The notes beneath the pieces were generated by a model that did not search any database, was not told where the DNA came from, and saw only the letters and a list, made by a program, of their open reading frames with translations. From contig NZ_CP080999.1 in assembly GCF_019645855.1 (NCBI RefSeq), positions 992,001-1,056,000 on the forward strand: a DNA stretch of 64,000 nt. The letters are read 5' to 3'. Below are positions 1 through 8,488 of the stretch, piece by piece. The DNA comes from Mycobacterium malmoense (GTDB lineage Bacteria; Actinomycetota; Actinomycetes; Mycobacteriales; Mycobacteriaceae). Within the stretch, counting starts at the first letter, position 1, and every line of letters starts with the position of its first letter. The position numbers were made by a program, and so were the translations under genes.

Positions 1-1164
1 TCGGTCGCCCAGTACCGTCGGCTGCGAACGGAGGGGCTCGGGCCGGCCGACAACGACCCGTTCGGTGACGTGTTCCTCGTCGTCGACGGCTGGGCAACCC
101 TGCGCCAGGAGTTCGAGACGCTCGAGGCGTCGATCACCGCCCTTGCGGCCCAAGGGCTTTCGTTCGGCGTGCATGTGGTGTTGTCGGCATCGCGGTGGGC
201 CGAGGTCAGGCCGTCGCTGAAGGACCAGATCGGCACTCGCATCGAGTTGCGGCTCGGCGATGCCGCGGACTCCGAGCTCGACCGCAAGCGGGCCCAGCAG
301 GTCCCCCACGACAGACCGGGCCGCGGTCTTTCCCGCGACGGGCTGCACATGGTGATCGCCCTACCCACGGACAAGATCCCCGATGGTGAACCGGCGGCGC
401 CGCCGATACCGCTACTGCCCACGCACGTGGACCACGACACCGTCGTCCACCGGGCGGACGGCGAACCCGGCGCGCCGATACTGCTCGGTCTCGAGGAGCG
501 GCGACTGCGGCCGGTCCCAGTCGATTTCGAGCAGCATTCACACCTAGTGATCCTCGGTGACAACGAGTGCGGGAAGACCGCCACGCTACGGACGCTGTGC
601 CGGGAGGTCGTCCGGACGAAGACCGCCGCACAGGCCCGGCTGTTCATCGTCGATTTCCGGCGTTCCCTGCTCGGTGTCGTCGAGTCGGAACACCTTGGCG
701 GCCATGTCATGTCGCCGGCCGCGCTGGGCGCGATGCTGCCGGGCCTGCTCGATCTCTTGCGGCGGCGGATGCCGCCTTTGGACGCGAGCCAGGCGCAGCT
801 GCGCGCCAGGTCCTGGTGGTCCGGGCCGGATGTCTACGTCCTGGTCGACGACTACGACCTGGTCGCCACGCCGGCGGGCAACCCGCTATCGGCCATCCTC
901 GAATACCTGTCGCATGCAACAGATCTGGGACTGCACCTGGTCGTGGCGCGGCGCAGCGCGGGCGCCGAGCGTGCCCTGTTCGACCCGCTGCTGGCGGGCC
1001 TGCGTGAGCTCGGCTGCCTGGCACTAATGATGAGTGGGCGCCCGGACGACGGGCCACTGCCGGGCTTTGGCCGCCCGGCGCGGCTACCACCGGGCCGCGG
1101 CGTCCTGATCACTCGTGCCGGCGACGAACAACTTGTCCAGGTCGCCTGGAGCCCGCCCCCATGA
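1..1164 (+). CDS. eccC4: ESX-4 type VII secretion ATPase EccC4, C-terminal part
   Basis: FtsK/SpoIIIE-like ATPase of the ESX-4 secretion system. EccC ATPases sit at the inner membrane and recognise and drive out WXG100 substrates. The reading frame is open from base 1, so the true start lies before the window and only the last ~387 residues are present. A P-loop GDNECGKT at about residue 187 and a Walker-B-like VYVLVDDYD at about residue 278 mark one ATPase module. The stop overlaps the next start (ATGA), so the genes are translationally coupled. The following T7SS-associated protein, esxU and esxT identify the ESX-4 locus (Rv3447c in M. tuberculosis). The family is certain; the assignment to ESX-4 rests on neighbours. 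Confidence 0.93.
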   Translation, partial: SVAQYRRLRTEGLGPADNDPFGDVFLVVDGWATLRQEFETLEASITALAAQGLSFGVHVVLSASRWAEVRPSLKDQIGTRIELRLGDAADSELDRKRAQQVPHDRPGRGLSRDGLHMVIALPTDKIPDGEPAAPPIPLLPTHVDHDTVVHRADGEPGAPILLGLEERRLRPVPVDFEQHSHLVILGDNECGKTATLRTLCREVVRTKTAAQARLFIVDFRRSLLGVVESEHLGGHVMSPAALGAMLPGLLDLLRRRMPPLDASQAQLRARSWWSGPDVYVLVDDYDLVATPAGNPLSAILEYLSHATDLGLHLVVARRSAGAERALFDPLLAGLRELGCLALMMSGRPDDGPLPGFGRPARLPPGRGVLITRAGDEQLVQVAWSPPP

Positions 1165-2399
1165 GCCCGGCCGCCGGCGCGCACCGGGCGGTCATCGAGG
1201 CCGGCCCCGGCACGATCCGCCGGTTGTGTTGCGGCACAAGCATTATCGTCGACGACATGGCCGAGGTCGCCGCCGAGGCGCTGGGCGCGATCGACGACCG
1301 AGTGGCGCTCGTGGGTGGGCGCCCGGTGGCCGTCGGCTCGCTGTGGCGCGCCGCGCTGCGGTCGCTGATCTGTGCCGATTCCGACGGCCTGGTCGTCGTG
1401 CATCCCTCGTGGTGGCCGTCGGCGCGCGTTGCCGTGGTCACCGCGGCCGCAACGGTCGTGGCCGACGGCGTGGTCGCGCGCCCCCGGACGTGGCTGCTGG
1501 CACATGCATCCCATGCCGAGCGCGAGGCGACGGTGGTGGAGATCGCGGAGCGGCTGGTGGTGATCACGGGTGCCGAGGTCGTGGCCATACCCCGCGGCGC
1601 GGAAACGCAGCCCGTCGCCGAGGACGTCGCAACGGCCGTCGCCGCGATGACTCGCGATGCGACGGCGGTCGTGCTGGTCGACGCCCCGGGCGCGGTCGCC
1701 GGGGCGCCGGCGCTCGCGTCGTCGATCGCCGGTGCGGTGCGCGGTGGCGGACGCACGGCCATCGAAATAGGCGACGCCCGGCTGCCTCGGCTGGCCCGGT
1801 CGGCCCTACAGCTACCGGACGAGCCGTCGCCGCCGCGCGCCGGTCGCGCTCGGATGCTTACCGGGGCTGCGGGCGCGGGCGTCGTGCTGGCGGTGTCGTC
1901 GCTGGCGGTTTCGGCCGTGCCCACCGGGGGCCGCCATGGCGAGTCGCCCCTGGCCCAGGTGCAGGCGGCGCCGACAACGTTTCTGGTGGAGGGCCGGGTC
2001 GCGCTGACGGTGCCCGCGAACTGGCCCACGCAGCGGGTAGTCGCCGGGCCGGGTTCGGCGCGGATACAGGTCACGTCGCCGTCGGATCCCGAAGTGGCGT
2101 TGCACGTCACGCAGTCGCCGGTCGCGGGCGAGACGCTCAGCGGCACCGCCGAGCGGTTGAAACACGCGATCGACGCGGAGCCCGCCGGGGTGTTCGTCGA
2201 CTTCGATCCGTCCGGAACCAGCGGCGGCCGGCCCGCGGTGACCTACCGCGAAGTGCGCGCCGGCCACCACGTGCGGTGGACGGTCCTGCTGGACGGGCCG
2301 GTCCGGATCAGCGTCGGATGCCAGAGCCGACCCGGCGGTGAGGAGGCCGTCCGCGACGCGTGCGAGCAGGCGGTGCGGTCCGCCCACGCGATCGGATGA
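1161..2399 (+). CDS. Type VII secretion-associated membrane protein (Rv3446c-like)
   Basis: Protein of 412 residues in the position of Rv3446c, a family known as type VII secretion-associated protein with no established biochemical role. The N-terminal ~220 residues are Ala/Val-rich and alternate like a Rossmann-type domain without an obvious catalytic motif. One hydrophobic segment near residues 233-252 (MLTGAAGAGVVLAVSSLAVS) looks like a transmembrane helix. The C-terminal ~150 residues would then be exported. The ATG start overlaps the eccC4 stop by 4 bases, and esxU follows 42 bases later. A structural or chaperone role in the ESX-4 apparatus is inferred only from the operon. Confidence 0.85.
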   Translation: MSPAAGAHRAVIEAGPGTIRRLCCGTSIIVDDMAEVAAEALGAIDDRVALVGGRPVAVGSLWRAALRSLICADSDGLVVVHPSWWPSARVAVVTAAATVVADGVVARPRTWLLAHASHAEREATVVEIAERLVVITGAEVVAIPRGAETQPVAEDVATAVAAMTRDATAVVLVDAPGAVAGAPALASSIAGAVRGGGRTAIEIGDARLPRLARSALQLPDEPSPPRAGRARMLTGAAGAGVVLAVSSLAVSAVPTGGRHGESPLAQVQAAPTTFLVEGRVALTVPANWPTQRVVAGPGSARIQVTSPSDPEVALHVTQSPVAGETLSGTAERLKHAIDAEPAGVFVDFDPSGTSGGRPAVTYREVRAGHHVRWTVLLDGPVRISVGCQSRPGGEEAVRDACEQAVRSAHAIG

Positions 2400-2441
2400 A
2401 CCGGGTGGAACCGAACGGGGGTTGGCGCGGTCCTATTTGGT

Positions 2442-2756
2442 ATGGCAACGAACACACTGAGCACCGACTTCGACCTGATGCGCTCGGTCGCGGGCACGAC
2501 GGATGCCCGCAACGAAGAGATCCGGGCGATGCTGCAGGCATTCATCGGCCGCATGAGCGGCGTGCCGCCGGCGGTGTGGGGCGGGCTCGCGGCCGTGCGA
2601 TTCAAGGACGTGGTGGATCGCTGGAGCGCCGAGTCGCTGAGGCTTTACAACATCCTGCACACGATCGCCGACACCATTCGGCACAACGAGGCCACGCTGC
2701 GGGAGGCCGGCCAGAACCACGCCCAACGCGTCGCCGCCGCCGGCGGAAACCTGTGA
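2442..2756 (+). CDS. esxU: ESX-4 WXG100-family protein EsxU
   Basis: Small helical protein of 104 residues of the ESAT-6/WXG100 superfamily, predicted to pair with EsxT as the heterodimeric substrate of ESX-4. The helix-turn-helix centre reads AVWGGLAAVRF, giving a WGG version of the WXG turn near residue 46. Both flanks are amphipathic helices and no signal peptide is present, as expected for T7SS substrates. The stop codon overlaps a possible GTG start of the next gene (GTGA), which supports co-translation of the pair. It matches Rv3445c in length and position. Confidence 0.92.
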   Translation: MATNTLSTDFDLMRSVAGTTDARNEEIRAMLQAFIGRMSGVPPAVWGGLAAVRFKDVVDRWSAESLRLYNILHTIADTIRHNEATLREAGQNHAQRVAAAGGNL

Positions 2757-3067
2757 CCGGGGGATTGCCCATGGACCCGGTGTTGTCCTACGACTTCGGC
2801 GAGATCGAACACTCCGTGCGCCAGGAGATCCACACCACGTCGGCCCGTTTCAATGCCGCGCTGGACGAGCTGAGATCGCAGATCGCCCCGCTGCAGCAGC
2901 TTTGGACCCGCGAAGCGGCGGCCGCGTACCAGGTCGAACAGCTCAAGTGGCACCGGGCGGCGACCGCGCTCAACGAGATGCTGGTCGACCTCGGAAATGC
3001 CGTGCGTGAAGGCGCGGAAGAGGTGGCGAACGCCGATCGCCGGGCGGCCGGGATCTGGGCGCGGTAG
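2753..3067 (+). CDS. esxT: ESX-4 WXG100-family protein EsxT
   Basis: Partner of EsxU and the presumed second ESX-4 substrate. About 100 residues, with LQQLWTREAAAAY at the turn between two helices (an LW-T variant rather than a strict WXG) and a charged C-terminal helix. Two starts are possible: GTG at 2753, overlapping the esxU stop (104 residues), or ATG at 2771 (98 residues), which resembles the M. tuberculosis N-terminus (MNADPVLSY) better. The gene ends the ESX-4 operon, and a strong terminator hairpin follows 22 bases after its stop. Confidence 0.9.
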   Translation: MTGGLPMDPVLSYDFGEIEHSVRQEIHTTSARFNAALDELRSQIAPLQQLWTREAAAAYQVEQLKWHRAATALNEMLVDLGNAVREGAEEVANADRRAAGIWAR

Positions 3068-3089
3068 CGCCAGCTAGCCAGATGGCTCC

Positions 3090-3128
3090 TGTGTGGTCCC
3101 GGCGGGGGAGAGCCGCCGGGACCACACA
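3090..3128 (+). terminator. Rho-independent-type hairpin after ESX-4 operon
   Basis: Perfect 16-bp inverted repeat: TGTGTGGTCCCGGCGG at 3090-3105 pairs with 3113-3128, around a 7-base loop. It is followed by GTCATTTT rather than a clean U-run, as is usual in mycobacteria. It separates esxT from the rplM-rpsI transcript. Confidence 0.8.
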
Positions 3129-3301
3129 GTCATTTTGACCTGCGGGGACGCCCATCGGTAAGCTGCTCGGTTGGCGTGCGGTACGCCGGGGTCTCGGGTC
3201 AATGTCGGTCGCCGAGAATAGACCCCGCCGTGGACCTACCAGGGACGCCTGACCGGCACCCGGCTCGAACCGGGATCCACCCACGAGAGAAGGTAAGCGC
3301 T

Positions 3302-3745
3302 GTGCCCACCTATGCGCCCAAGGCGGGTGACACCACGCGGTCGTGGTACGTCATCGACGCCACGGACGTGGTGCTTGGCCGCCTTGCCGTCGCGGCGGCC
3401 AACCTGCTGCGCGGCAAGCACAAGCCGACGTTCGCCCCCAATGTCGACGGCGGTGACTTCGTCATCGTCATCAACGCCGACAAGGTCGCCCTCAGCGGCG
3501 ACAAGCTGCAGAACAAGCTGGCTTACCGCCACTCGGGGTACCCCGGCGGCCTGCACAAGCGCACCATCGGCGAGCTGCTGCAAAAGCACCCGACCCGCGT
3601 CGTGGAGAAGGCGATCGTCGGCATGCTGCCCAAGAACAAGCTCAGCCGTCAGGTCCAGCGCAAGCTTCGCGTCTACGCCGGCCCGGAGCATCCCCACGCC
3701 GCTCAGCAGCCGGTTCCGTACGAGATCAAGCAGGTGGCCCAGTGA
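3302..3745 (+). CDS. rplM: 50S ribosomal protein L13
   Basis: Ribosomal protein L13, an early assembly protein of the large subunit that binds 23S rRNA. The GTG start at 3302 is preceded by a purine-rich GAGAGAAGG and gives 147 residues, the mycobacterial length; longer in-frame extensions upstream are not needed. Family signatures visible are WYVIDATDVVLGRLA at the N-terminus, LRGKHKPTFAPNVD, and the C-terminal VYAGPEHPHAAQQP. The stop overlaps the GTG start of rpsI (GTGA), the usual L13-S9 operon arrangement. Confidence 0.98.
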   Translation: MPTYAPKAGDTTRSWYVIDATDVVLGRLAVAAANLLRGKHKPTFAPNVDGGDFVIVINADKVALSGDKLQNKLAYRHSGYPGGLHKRTIGELLQKHPTRVVEKAIVGMLPKNKLSRQVQRKLRVYAGPEHPHAAQQPVPYEIKQVAQ

Positions 3746-4230
3746 CCGAAACGACAGAGGCCGTGGAAGAGGCCGTGGAAGAGGTCGTAGAAGAAGCCGC
3801 GGCCGAGACTCCGGCGGCCCGGACCGGCGATTCGTTCGTGTTCGAGCGGCCCATCCAGACCGTCGGTCGCCGCAAGGAGGCCGTGGTGCGGGTGCGCCTG
3901 GTGCCCGGCACCGGCAAGTTCGATCTCAACGGCCGCAGCCTGGAGGACTACTTTCCCAACAAGGTGCACCAGCAGCTCATCAAGGCCCCGCTGGTCACCG
4001 TCGACCGGGTGGAAAGCTTCGACATTTTTGCCCACCTGTCCGGCGGCGGCCCGTCGGGTCAGGCCGGTGCGCTGCGCCTGGGCATCGCCCGGGCGCTGAT
4101 CCTGGCATCGCCGGACGACCGGCCCGCGCTGAAGAAGGCCGGCTTCCTCACCCGCGACCCGCGTGCCACCGAGCGCAAGAAGTACGGCCTGAAGAAGGCC
4201 CGCAAGGCGCCGCAGTACAGCAAGCGCTGA
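3742..4230 (+). CDS. rpsI: 30S ribosomal protein S9
   Basis: Ribosomal protein S9 of the small-subunit head; its C-terminal tail reaches the P-site tRNA. The conserved core starts at about residue 36 (VGRRKEAVVRVRL) and ends in the invariant basic tail KKARKAPQYSKR. The first ~30 residues are an acidic, low-complexity extension (TEAVEEAVEEVVEEAA), seen in actinobacterial S9 and absent from the E. coli protein. GTG start at 3742, overlapping the end of rplM. Confidence 0.98.
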   Translation: MTETTEAVEEAVEEVVEEAAAETPAARTGDSFVFERPIQTVGRRKEAVVRVRLVPGTGKFDLNGRSLEDYFPNKVHQQLIKAPLVTVDRVESFDIFAHLSGGGPSGQAGALRLGIARALILASPDDRPALKKAGFLTRDPRATERKKYGLKKARKAPQYSKR

Positions 4231-4248
4231 TCGACGATCACTTTCTGG

Positions 4249-4312
4249 CCGCGAGCGTGCATAGTTGTACGCATCCGTCGGCGTGTCGACGTGCAAACAC
4301 GCACGCTCGCGG
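4249..4312. repeat. GAGCGTGC palindromic element, copy A
   Basis: Perfect 12-bp stem CCGCGAGCGTGC (4249-4260) against 4301-4312, with a 40-base loop. The right half (CGGCGTGTCG...GTGCAAACACGCACGCTCG) is nearly identical to an element after dnaE2 at 62813-62874. It lies between rpsI and glmM and ends just before the glmM ribosome binding site, so it may attenuate or separate the two transcripts. Confidence 0.7.
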
Positions 4313-4326
4313 TAAAGAGGAGAGGC

Positions 4327-5664
4327 ATGGGTCGACTGTTCGGCACCGACGGTGTTCGCGGGGTCGCCAATCGTGAGTTGACCGCCGAGCTGGCGCTGGC
4401 GCTGGGCGCCGCGGCGGCGAGGCGCTTGGCGGGCTCGGGCGAACCGGGCCGGCGGGTCGCCGTCATCGGCCGCGATCCCCGGGCCAGCGGCGAAATGCTG
4501 GAGGCCGCGGTGATCGCCGGGTTGACCAGCCAGGGTGTCGACGCGCTGCGGGTCGGGGTGCTTCCGACGCCCGCGGTGGCGTACCTGACCGGCGCGTACG
4601 ACGCCGACTTCGGGGTGATGATCTCGGCGTCGCACAACCCGATGCCCGACAACGGCATCAAGATCTTCGGCCCCGGCGGCCACAAGCTGGACGACGACAC
4701 CGAGGACCGGATCGAAGAGCTGGTCGCCGCCGGACCCGGGTTGCGCCCGGTCGGCGCCGGGATCGGCCGCCGCATCGACGCCGAGGACGCCGACGACCGC
4801 TACCTGCGCCACCTGAGCAAGACCAACACGCTGCGGCTCGACGGCCTGACCGTGGTGGTCGACTGCGCCCACGGCGCGGCCTCGTCGGTGGCGCCGCGCG
4901 CCTACCGCGCGGCCGGTGCGCGGGTGATCGCGATCAACGCCGACCCCGACGGGCTCAACATCAACGACGGCTGCGGCTCGACGCACCTGGACTCGCTGAA
5001 GGCGGCCGTCGTCGCCCACCGCGCCGACCTCGGCCTCGCGCACGACGGGGACGCCGACCGCTGCCTGGCCATCGACGCCGACGGGCGGCTCGTCGACGGC
5101 GACCACATCATGGTGGTGCTGGCGCTGGCGATGAAAGACGTCGGCGAACTGGCCTCCGACACCCTGGTGACCACCGTGATGAGCAACCTCGGGCTACACC
5201 TGGCCATGCGCTCGGCCGGCATCACCGTGCGCACGACCGGCGTCGGCGACCGCTACGTCCTGGAGGAGCTGCGGGCCGGCGACTACAGCCTCGGCGGCGA
5301 GCAGTCCGGGCACATCGTGATGCCCGCGGTCGGCTCCACCGGCGACGGCATCGTCACCGGGCTGCGCCTGATGACGCGCATGGTGCAAACCAACTCGGCC
5401 CTGGCCGATCTCGCCTCGGCGATGCGGGCGCTGCCGCAGGTGCTGATCAACGTCAAGGTCGCCGACAAGGCCACCGCCGCCGCGGCGGCCTCGGTGCGGA
5501 CCGCGGTCGCGAAGGCCGAGGCCGAACTCGGCGACACCGGCCGAATCCTGTTGCGCCCCTCGGGAACCGAACCGATGATCCGGGTCATGGTGGAGGCGCC
5601 CGAAGAGGGCGTCGCGCAGCGGGTCGCCACCCGGGTCGCCGAAGCGGTGAGCGCCGCGCGCTGA
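4327..5664 (+). CDS. glmM: Phosphoglucosamine mutase
   Basis: Converts glucosamine-6-phosphate to glucosamine-1-phosphate, the second step towards UDP-GlcNAc for peptidoglycan and mycothiol; GlmS further along makes its substrate. 445 residues. Family landmarks are GTDGVRG near the N-terminus, the phospho-serine loop ISASHNPMPDNG with Ser102, the Mg-binding DGDADRC, the sugar-binding GGEQSGH and the phosphate-binding RPSGTEPMIRVMVE at the C-terminus. The ATG at 4327 follows AAAGAGGAGAGGC, a good ribosome binding site, and rejects an in-frame GTG 36 bases upstream. Confidence 0.97.
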   Translation: MGRLFGTDGVRGVANRELTAELALALGAAAARRLAGSGEPGRRVAVIGRDPRASGEMLEAAVIAGLTSQGVDALRVGVLPTPAVAYLTGAYDADFGVMISASHNPMPDNGIKIFGPGGHKLDDDTEDRIEELVAAGPGLRPVGAGIGRRIDAEDADDRYLRHLSKTNTLRLDGLTVVVDCAHGAASSVAPRAYRAAGARVIAINADPDGLNINDGCGSTHLDSLKAAVVAHRADLGLAHDGDADRCLAIDADGRLVDGDHIMVVLALAMKDVGELASDTLVTTVMSNLGLHLAMRSAGITVRTTGVGDRYVLEELRAGDYSLGGEQSGHIVMPAVGSTGDGIVTGLRLMTRMVQTNSALADLASAMRALPQVLINVKVADKATAAAAASVRTAVAKAEAELGDTGRILLRPSGTEPMIRVMVEAPEEGVAQRVATRVAEAVSAAR

Positions 5665-5719
5665 ACCTTCGCTCCCTGAGCGCGGGAACCCCGACGCGTC
5701 GTCGGGCGTCGGATTAGGC

Positions 5720-6040
5720 ATGAGATTCGATAGCCGAGCCGGTTTTGCCCGTACCGAGGTCGACGTCGCGGCGGTGCACGAAGTCGCCGAAAAGCTGAGC
5801 GGCGCCGCCGAACTCGTCGACGGCGCGGTGCGCAACCACCTGGCGAGGTTGGCTTTCACCGGGGCCGGCGCCGGCCGGGCGCACACCGCACGCGGCGACG
5901 CGCTGCGCGTCGAACTGGAGCGGCTGGCGGCCCAGGTGTCGCGGTGGTCGCGGGCGGCCGCCGAGATCGCCGGCGCGCTGCGCGCCGGCGCCGACCGCTA
6001 CGCCGACGCCGAACTGTATGCCGCCGCACGGATCGCCTGA
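5720..6040 (+). CDS. EspC-like small helical protein (Rv3440c position)
   Basis: Protein of 106 residues with two long amphipathic Ala-rich helices and no signal peptide. It resembles the ESX-secreted EspC/DUF2580-type proteins. Near the C-terminus the sequence RYADAELY contains YADAE, a match to the YxxxD/E type VII export signal. It corresponds in position and size to Rv3440c. The next gene begins two bases after its stop and also encodes an Esp-like helical protein, so the two probably act as a pair. The export role is inferred from fold and motif, not established for this family. Confidence 0.75.
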   Translation: MRFDSRAGFARTEVDVAAVHEVAEKLSGAAELVDGAVRNHLARLAFTGAGAGRAHTARGDALRVELERLAAQVSRWSRAAAEIAGALRAGADRYADAELYAAARIA

Positions 6041-6042
6041 CC

Positions 6043-7380
6043 GTGGCCGACCGGTTAGACGTCGCCGAGCGCCTCGCCGAGGGCCGGCCCGCCGTCGAGC
6101 ACACCCAGAGCTACGTGCGGGCGTGCCATGCCCTCGGCTACCAGCATCCCGACCTGACGTCGCACCCCACCCAGGTCCGCGACTGGTACGACAGCGAAGA
6201 CGGCCTCGACCTTCACGCCCTCGACCGCGACTGCGCGCAACTACGGGCGGCCGGTGAGGCGGTCTCGGAGGCGTTGCGGATGCAGCGCGCCCAGCTCGCC
6301 GAGCTGGCCGCGGCATGGGCGGGCCCGGGCGGGGACGCCGCGGTTCGGTCCCTGCAGCGTCATGTCGACGCCGCAAATACGGTGGCCACCGAAGTCCGCG
6401 CGGCGGCCCAGCGGTGCGAGTCCCTGCGCGACAACCTGTGGTATCTGGTCGATTCCAAGGTCGCGACCGCCATCGCCATCGACGATCGCACGCAGGCGCA
6501 GCGGCAGGCGTGGTTGGCCGCGGCCGCCGCCGTTACGACCGGGGTGGGGGATCGGCCGGGCGCCGAGGAGGTGATCCGCCAGCAGGTAAACCCGCACGTG
6601 GACAACGAAATTCGCAACGACTGGCTGACGACGATGCGTTCGACGCTGGACGGGGTGGCGACGTCCTACGCCATGGTCACCGACAGGATGGCCGCCGCGC
6701 CGGCGCCGTGCTTCGAGTTGCCCGGCGATCTGGCGCCTGGCTATCAGCCGCTACCGCCAACCGTGCCGAGCGCGCCGGCGCCGGCCGCCGCGGTGCCGCC
6801 CGCCGGGCTTCCCAGCCCGCCGGCGGACCCCGCGCCGGCGCCGGCCCCGACTGCCGCCGCTCCGGCCCCGGCGCCCACGATCCCCGCGCCGCCGCCGCCG
6901 GACCCGGGAACCGCGCTCGGCGATGCCGCGGCCATCCCGGCGGGCGACGTGGGCGGCGGGCTGGGCGGTCTTGGCGGGTTGGCCAACCGGATTGTCGACG
7001 CGATGGGTTCCCTGCTGGGTTCGGCGGCCGACCAGGTGGGCACCGAGGGCGCCTTCGACGACGAGGACCCGTTCCATGCCGACGACGGGCACGACGTTGC
7101 CGAGGACAAGCGCGATGAACCCGAGGAGGTCAAAGAGGTCGACGAGACCCCGGACACCGAGGAGGCCCCGGACACTCAGGAGGCCACGCCCGCCGAGGAG
7201 GCTCGACCGGTTGGCGCGGCACCGCCGGCGGACGCACCGCCCGTCGACGCGCCACCGGCACCGATCGACGCGCCCGCGCCGGTTCCCGCCGCGCCGATCG
7301 CCGGACCGGCGCCCCCGGCGAATGACGGATCGACACCGTGCGAAATCGCCGCGGACCAGCTTCCGCAGGCGGGCCAGTGA
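6043..7380 (+). CDS. Large Ala/Pro-rich ESX-type protein (Rv3439c position)
   Basis: Protein of 445 residues (GTG start at 6043, two bases after the preceding stop). Residues ~1-215 are helical with a WXG-like turn AAAWAGPGGDAAV near residue 95, as in WXG100/Esp proteins. Residues ~235-320 are a Pro/Ala repeat region, followed by a short glycine-rich hydrophobic stretch (VGGGLGGLGGLANRIVDAMG). The last ~110 residues are acidic (EEVKEVDETPDTEEAPDTQE) and Pro/Ala-rich. No enzymatic motif is visible. It fits Rv3439c, a conserved Ala/Pro-rich protein. Exported or cell-envelope function is an inference. Confidence 0.78.
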   Translation: MADRLDVAERLAEGRPAVEHTQSYVRACHALGYQHPDLTSHPTQVRDWYDSEDGLDLHALDRDCAQLRAAGEAVSEALRMQRAQLAELAAAWAGPGGDAAVRSLQRHVDAANTVATEVRAAAQRCESLRDNLWYLVDSKVATAIAIDDRTQAQRQAWLAAAAAVTTGVGDRPGAEEVIRQQVNPHVDNEIRNDWLTTMRSTLDGVATSYAMVTDRMAAAPAPCFELPGDLAPGYQPLPPTVPSAPAPAAAVPPAGLPSPPADPAPAPAPTAAAPAPAPTIPAPPPPDPGTALGDAAAIPAGDVGGGLGGLGGLANRIVDAMGSLLGSAADQVGTEGAFDDEDPFHADDGHDVAEDKRDEPEEVKEVDETPDTEEAPDTQEATPAEEARPVGAAPPADAPPVDAPPAPIDAPAPVPAAPIAGPAPPANDGSTPCEIAADQLPQAGQ

Positions 7381-7384
7381 CAGC

Positions 7385-8431
7385 TCAGGCGGGCCGCAGC
7401 CGAAGCACGTCCTCGACAAAGCGCACGGATTCGCCGGGGTCGGCCGCCACCGGGCTGACCAGCAGCGTCGTCACGCCGGCCTCGGCGAAGGCGGCCAGGC
7501 GCTCGGCGATGAATCCGCGCGGGCCGACCAGCGAGATCCCGCGCACCAATTCGTCGGGCACCAAGCCGGTGGCCTCACGCTTGCGGCCGGACAGGTACAG
7601 CTCCTGGATCCGGTCCGCGACCTGGCCGAACCCATAGCGGGTCGCCAGGTTGTGGTAGAAGTTGCGGCCCCTGGCGCCCATCCCGCCGATGTAGAGGGCC
7701 AGCTGCGGCTTGGTCCAGGCCAGCCGCTCGTCGACGCCGTCGCCGATGGCCAGCGACGCGTGCACCACGACGTCCAGCGGCCCCAGCGCGGGGTCCCGCT
7801 TGGCGGTGCCGGCCGCCAGGGCCTCGCCCCACACCGAATGGGCCTTTTCCGGAAGGTAGAAGACCGGCTGCCAGCCCTCGGCGATCTCGGCGGTGAGCTC
7901 GACGTTCTTCGGGCCCAGCGCCGCGATCGTGATCGGAATGCGTTCGCGCACAGGGTGATTGATCAGCTGGAGCGGCTTGCCCAAACCCGTTCCGCGATCG
8001 GCGGACAGCGGGATTTGGTAGTGCTTGCCCGCGTATTGCAGCCGTTCCCGGCGCCACACCGCCCGGCAGATCTCCACGACCTCGCGGGTGCGGCCCAGCG
8101 GGGCGTCGAACTCGACGCCGTGGAACCCCTCGATCACCTGGGGTCCGGACGTGCCGATGCCGAGACGGAACCGCCCGTCGGACACGAAATCCAGGCCCGC
8201 GGCGGTCATCGCCAGCAGCGACGGCGTGCGGATGTAGAGGGGAAACACCCCGGAGGCCAATTCGATGGTGTCGGTCTTGGCGGCCAGGTACCCGAGCTGG
8301 CTGACCGCGTCGAAGGAATACGCCTCGGCCACCACCGCAACCTCGAGGCCGGCCTTCTCGAGTTCGACGACGCGGTCGACGGCCTCGCGGAAGCCGCGCG
8401 AGTAATCCAGAGCGATCCCGATTTTCACCAC
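7385..8431 (-). CDS. LLM-class F420-dependent oxidoreductase
   Basis: Luciferase-like TIM-barrel oxidoreductase of the mycobacterial F420-dependent type, close to the Rv3520c family; substrate unknown. Features are KIGIALDYS at the first strand, VVAEAYSFDAVSQLGYLAAKT, the core DGRFRLGIGTSGPQVIEGFHG, and the C-terminal VGPRGFIAERLAAFAEAGVTTLLVSP. Start is one of two adjacent GTG codons (8431 or 8428); neither has a clear ribosome binding site. It converges with the preceding gene and runs with the next two. From memory this gene is not in this interval in M. tuberculosis, so it marks a local difference in gene order. Confidence 0.88.
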   Translation of the reverse strand: MVKIGIALDYSRGFREAVDRVVELEKAGLEVAVVAEAYSFDAVSQLGYLAAKTDTIELASGVFPLYIRTPSLLAMTAAGLDFVSDGRFRLGIGTSGPQVIEGFHGVEFDAPLGRTREVVEICRAVWRRERLQYAGKHYQIPLSADRGTGLGKPLQLINHPVRERIPITIAALGPKNVELTAEIAEGWQPVFYLPEKAHSVWGEALAAGTAKRDPALGPLDVVVHASLAIGDGVDERLAWTKPQLALYIGGMGARGRNFYHNLATRYGFGQVADRIQELYLSGRKREATGLVPDELVRGISLVGPRGFIAERLAAFAEAGVTTLLVSPVAADPGESVRFVEDVLRLRPA

Positions 8432-8488
8432 CGACAGATACCACGACGGCGGCCGCGCGCCACGGCGGGGCGCGTTACTTCAGCAGCG

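Noticed and set aside
3176..3301. Extended N-terminus of L13
   Set aside because: L13 homology begins at GTG 3302 after a purine-rich ribosome binding site; the upstream frame is promoter/leader sequence.
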